Below are positions 63,732 through 64,000 of a DNA stretch of 64,000 nt, one piece after another. This DNA is from Sipunculus nudus (taxonomy: Eukaryota; Annelida; Sipuncula; Golfingiida; Sipunculidae). The stretch lies in NCBI GenBank assembly GCA_026874595.1, contig CM049308.1, positions 77,360,124 to 77,424,123 on the forward strand. Direction: 5' to 3'. A program made the position numbers and the translations under genes. Within the stretch, counting starts at the first letter, position 1, and every line of letters starts with the position of its first letter. The notes beneath the pieces are model-generated. The model ran no database searches, was not told the DNA's origin, and worked only from the letters and a program-made list of their open reading frames with translations.

Positions 63732-64000
63732 TATCAAAGTGGGCAAGTGACTATACAATTATCTGTCGATAAGCAGAAAATGATTGTTTGATTATTTTGC
63801 AGGTTTCTTTTGTCTTGTTACGGTAATTATGGTAACGGTAATTATAGTTACGGATCTTTGTTACGGTTTGTGTTTGGGTTAAGCAGTCTCTGTTACCTGT
63901 ATCCGCTTATGAAAGATTATTTCAATGAAATTGTTCAGTTGATTTATAGTTTAGGAATAGATATTAGTCTATACAAACACCTTGAACGTTAGTATTAGTC
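63732..64000 (+). other. probable 3' UTR of gene B, running off the window
   Basis: Follows the gene B stop. Contains a local repeat of TTACGGTAATTAT/GTAACGGTAATTAT at about 63819-63846. No AATAAA is seen before the window ends, so the transcript probably continues. Confidence 0.4.

Overview
This is AT-rich animal nuclear DNA, very probably from a lophotrochozoan and most likely a mollusc. It holds intron-split homeobox genes widely spaced in non-coding DNA, dozens of (AT)n microsatellites, a non-LTR retrotransposon of a type common in mollusc genomes, and a dispersed repeat with the 'GGTCAAGGTCAC' signature familiar from bivalves and gastropods. Species cannot be read from the sequence.

Only two protein-coding genes can be supported. 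Both are Six3/6 (Optix/sine oculis class) homeobox transcription factors, each with two coding exons and the same phase-2 intron just after the homeodomain. Gene A is on the minus strand: exon 1 at 8886-9538, exon 2 at 1688-1940, 301 aa. Gene B is on the plus strand: exon 1 at 58972-59546, exon 2 at 63446-63731, 286 aa. They are head to head with about 49.4 kb between start codons, which looks like a local inverted duplication sharing one regulatory landscape. Their SIX domain plus homeodomain differ at 6 of 187 residues, while their C-terminal tails are unrelated in length and sequence. At DNA level the last 323 bp of exon 1 are almost identical (4 synonymous differences), whereas the 234 bp before that carry about 30 differences. 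This step suggests gene conversion over the homeodomain.

The intergenic space alternates between AT-rich DNA with microsatellites and blocks of GC-richer, non-repetitive, non-coding sequence (for example 9540-10150, 16870-17440, 26270-28130, 32540-33430, 35180-36060, 37760-38760, 55480-56340, 58200-58970). These blocks are good candidates for conserved enhancers of a head/eye patterning locus, but that is inference from composition and context.

Repeats and mobile DNA: a 113-bp higher-order satellite built from three ~36-bp sub-repeats (about 13080-14690); beside it a two-copy ~415-bp tandem duplication containing a pogo/mariner-like MITE; two copies of another MITE-like family (23172-23618 and 49410-49822); and a nested transposon complex at 44612-48555. 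The complex is a 5'-truncated, decayed non-LTR retrotransposon lying inside the terminal inverted repeat of a DNA transposon. That transposon has ~350-bp inverted repeats, and its interior carries a broken Ulp1-like (C48) cysteine protease. No tRNA, rRNA or CRISPR was recognised.
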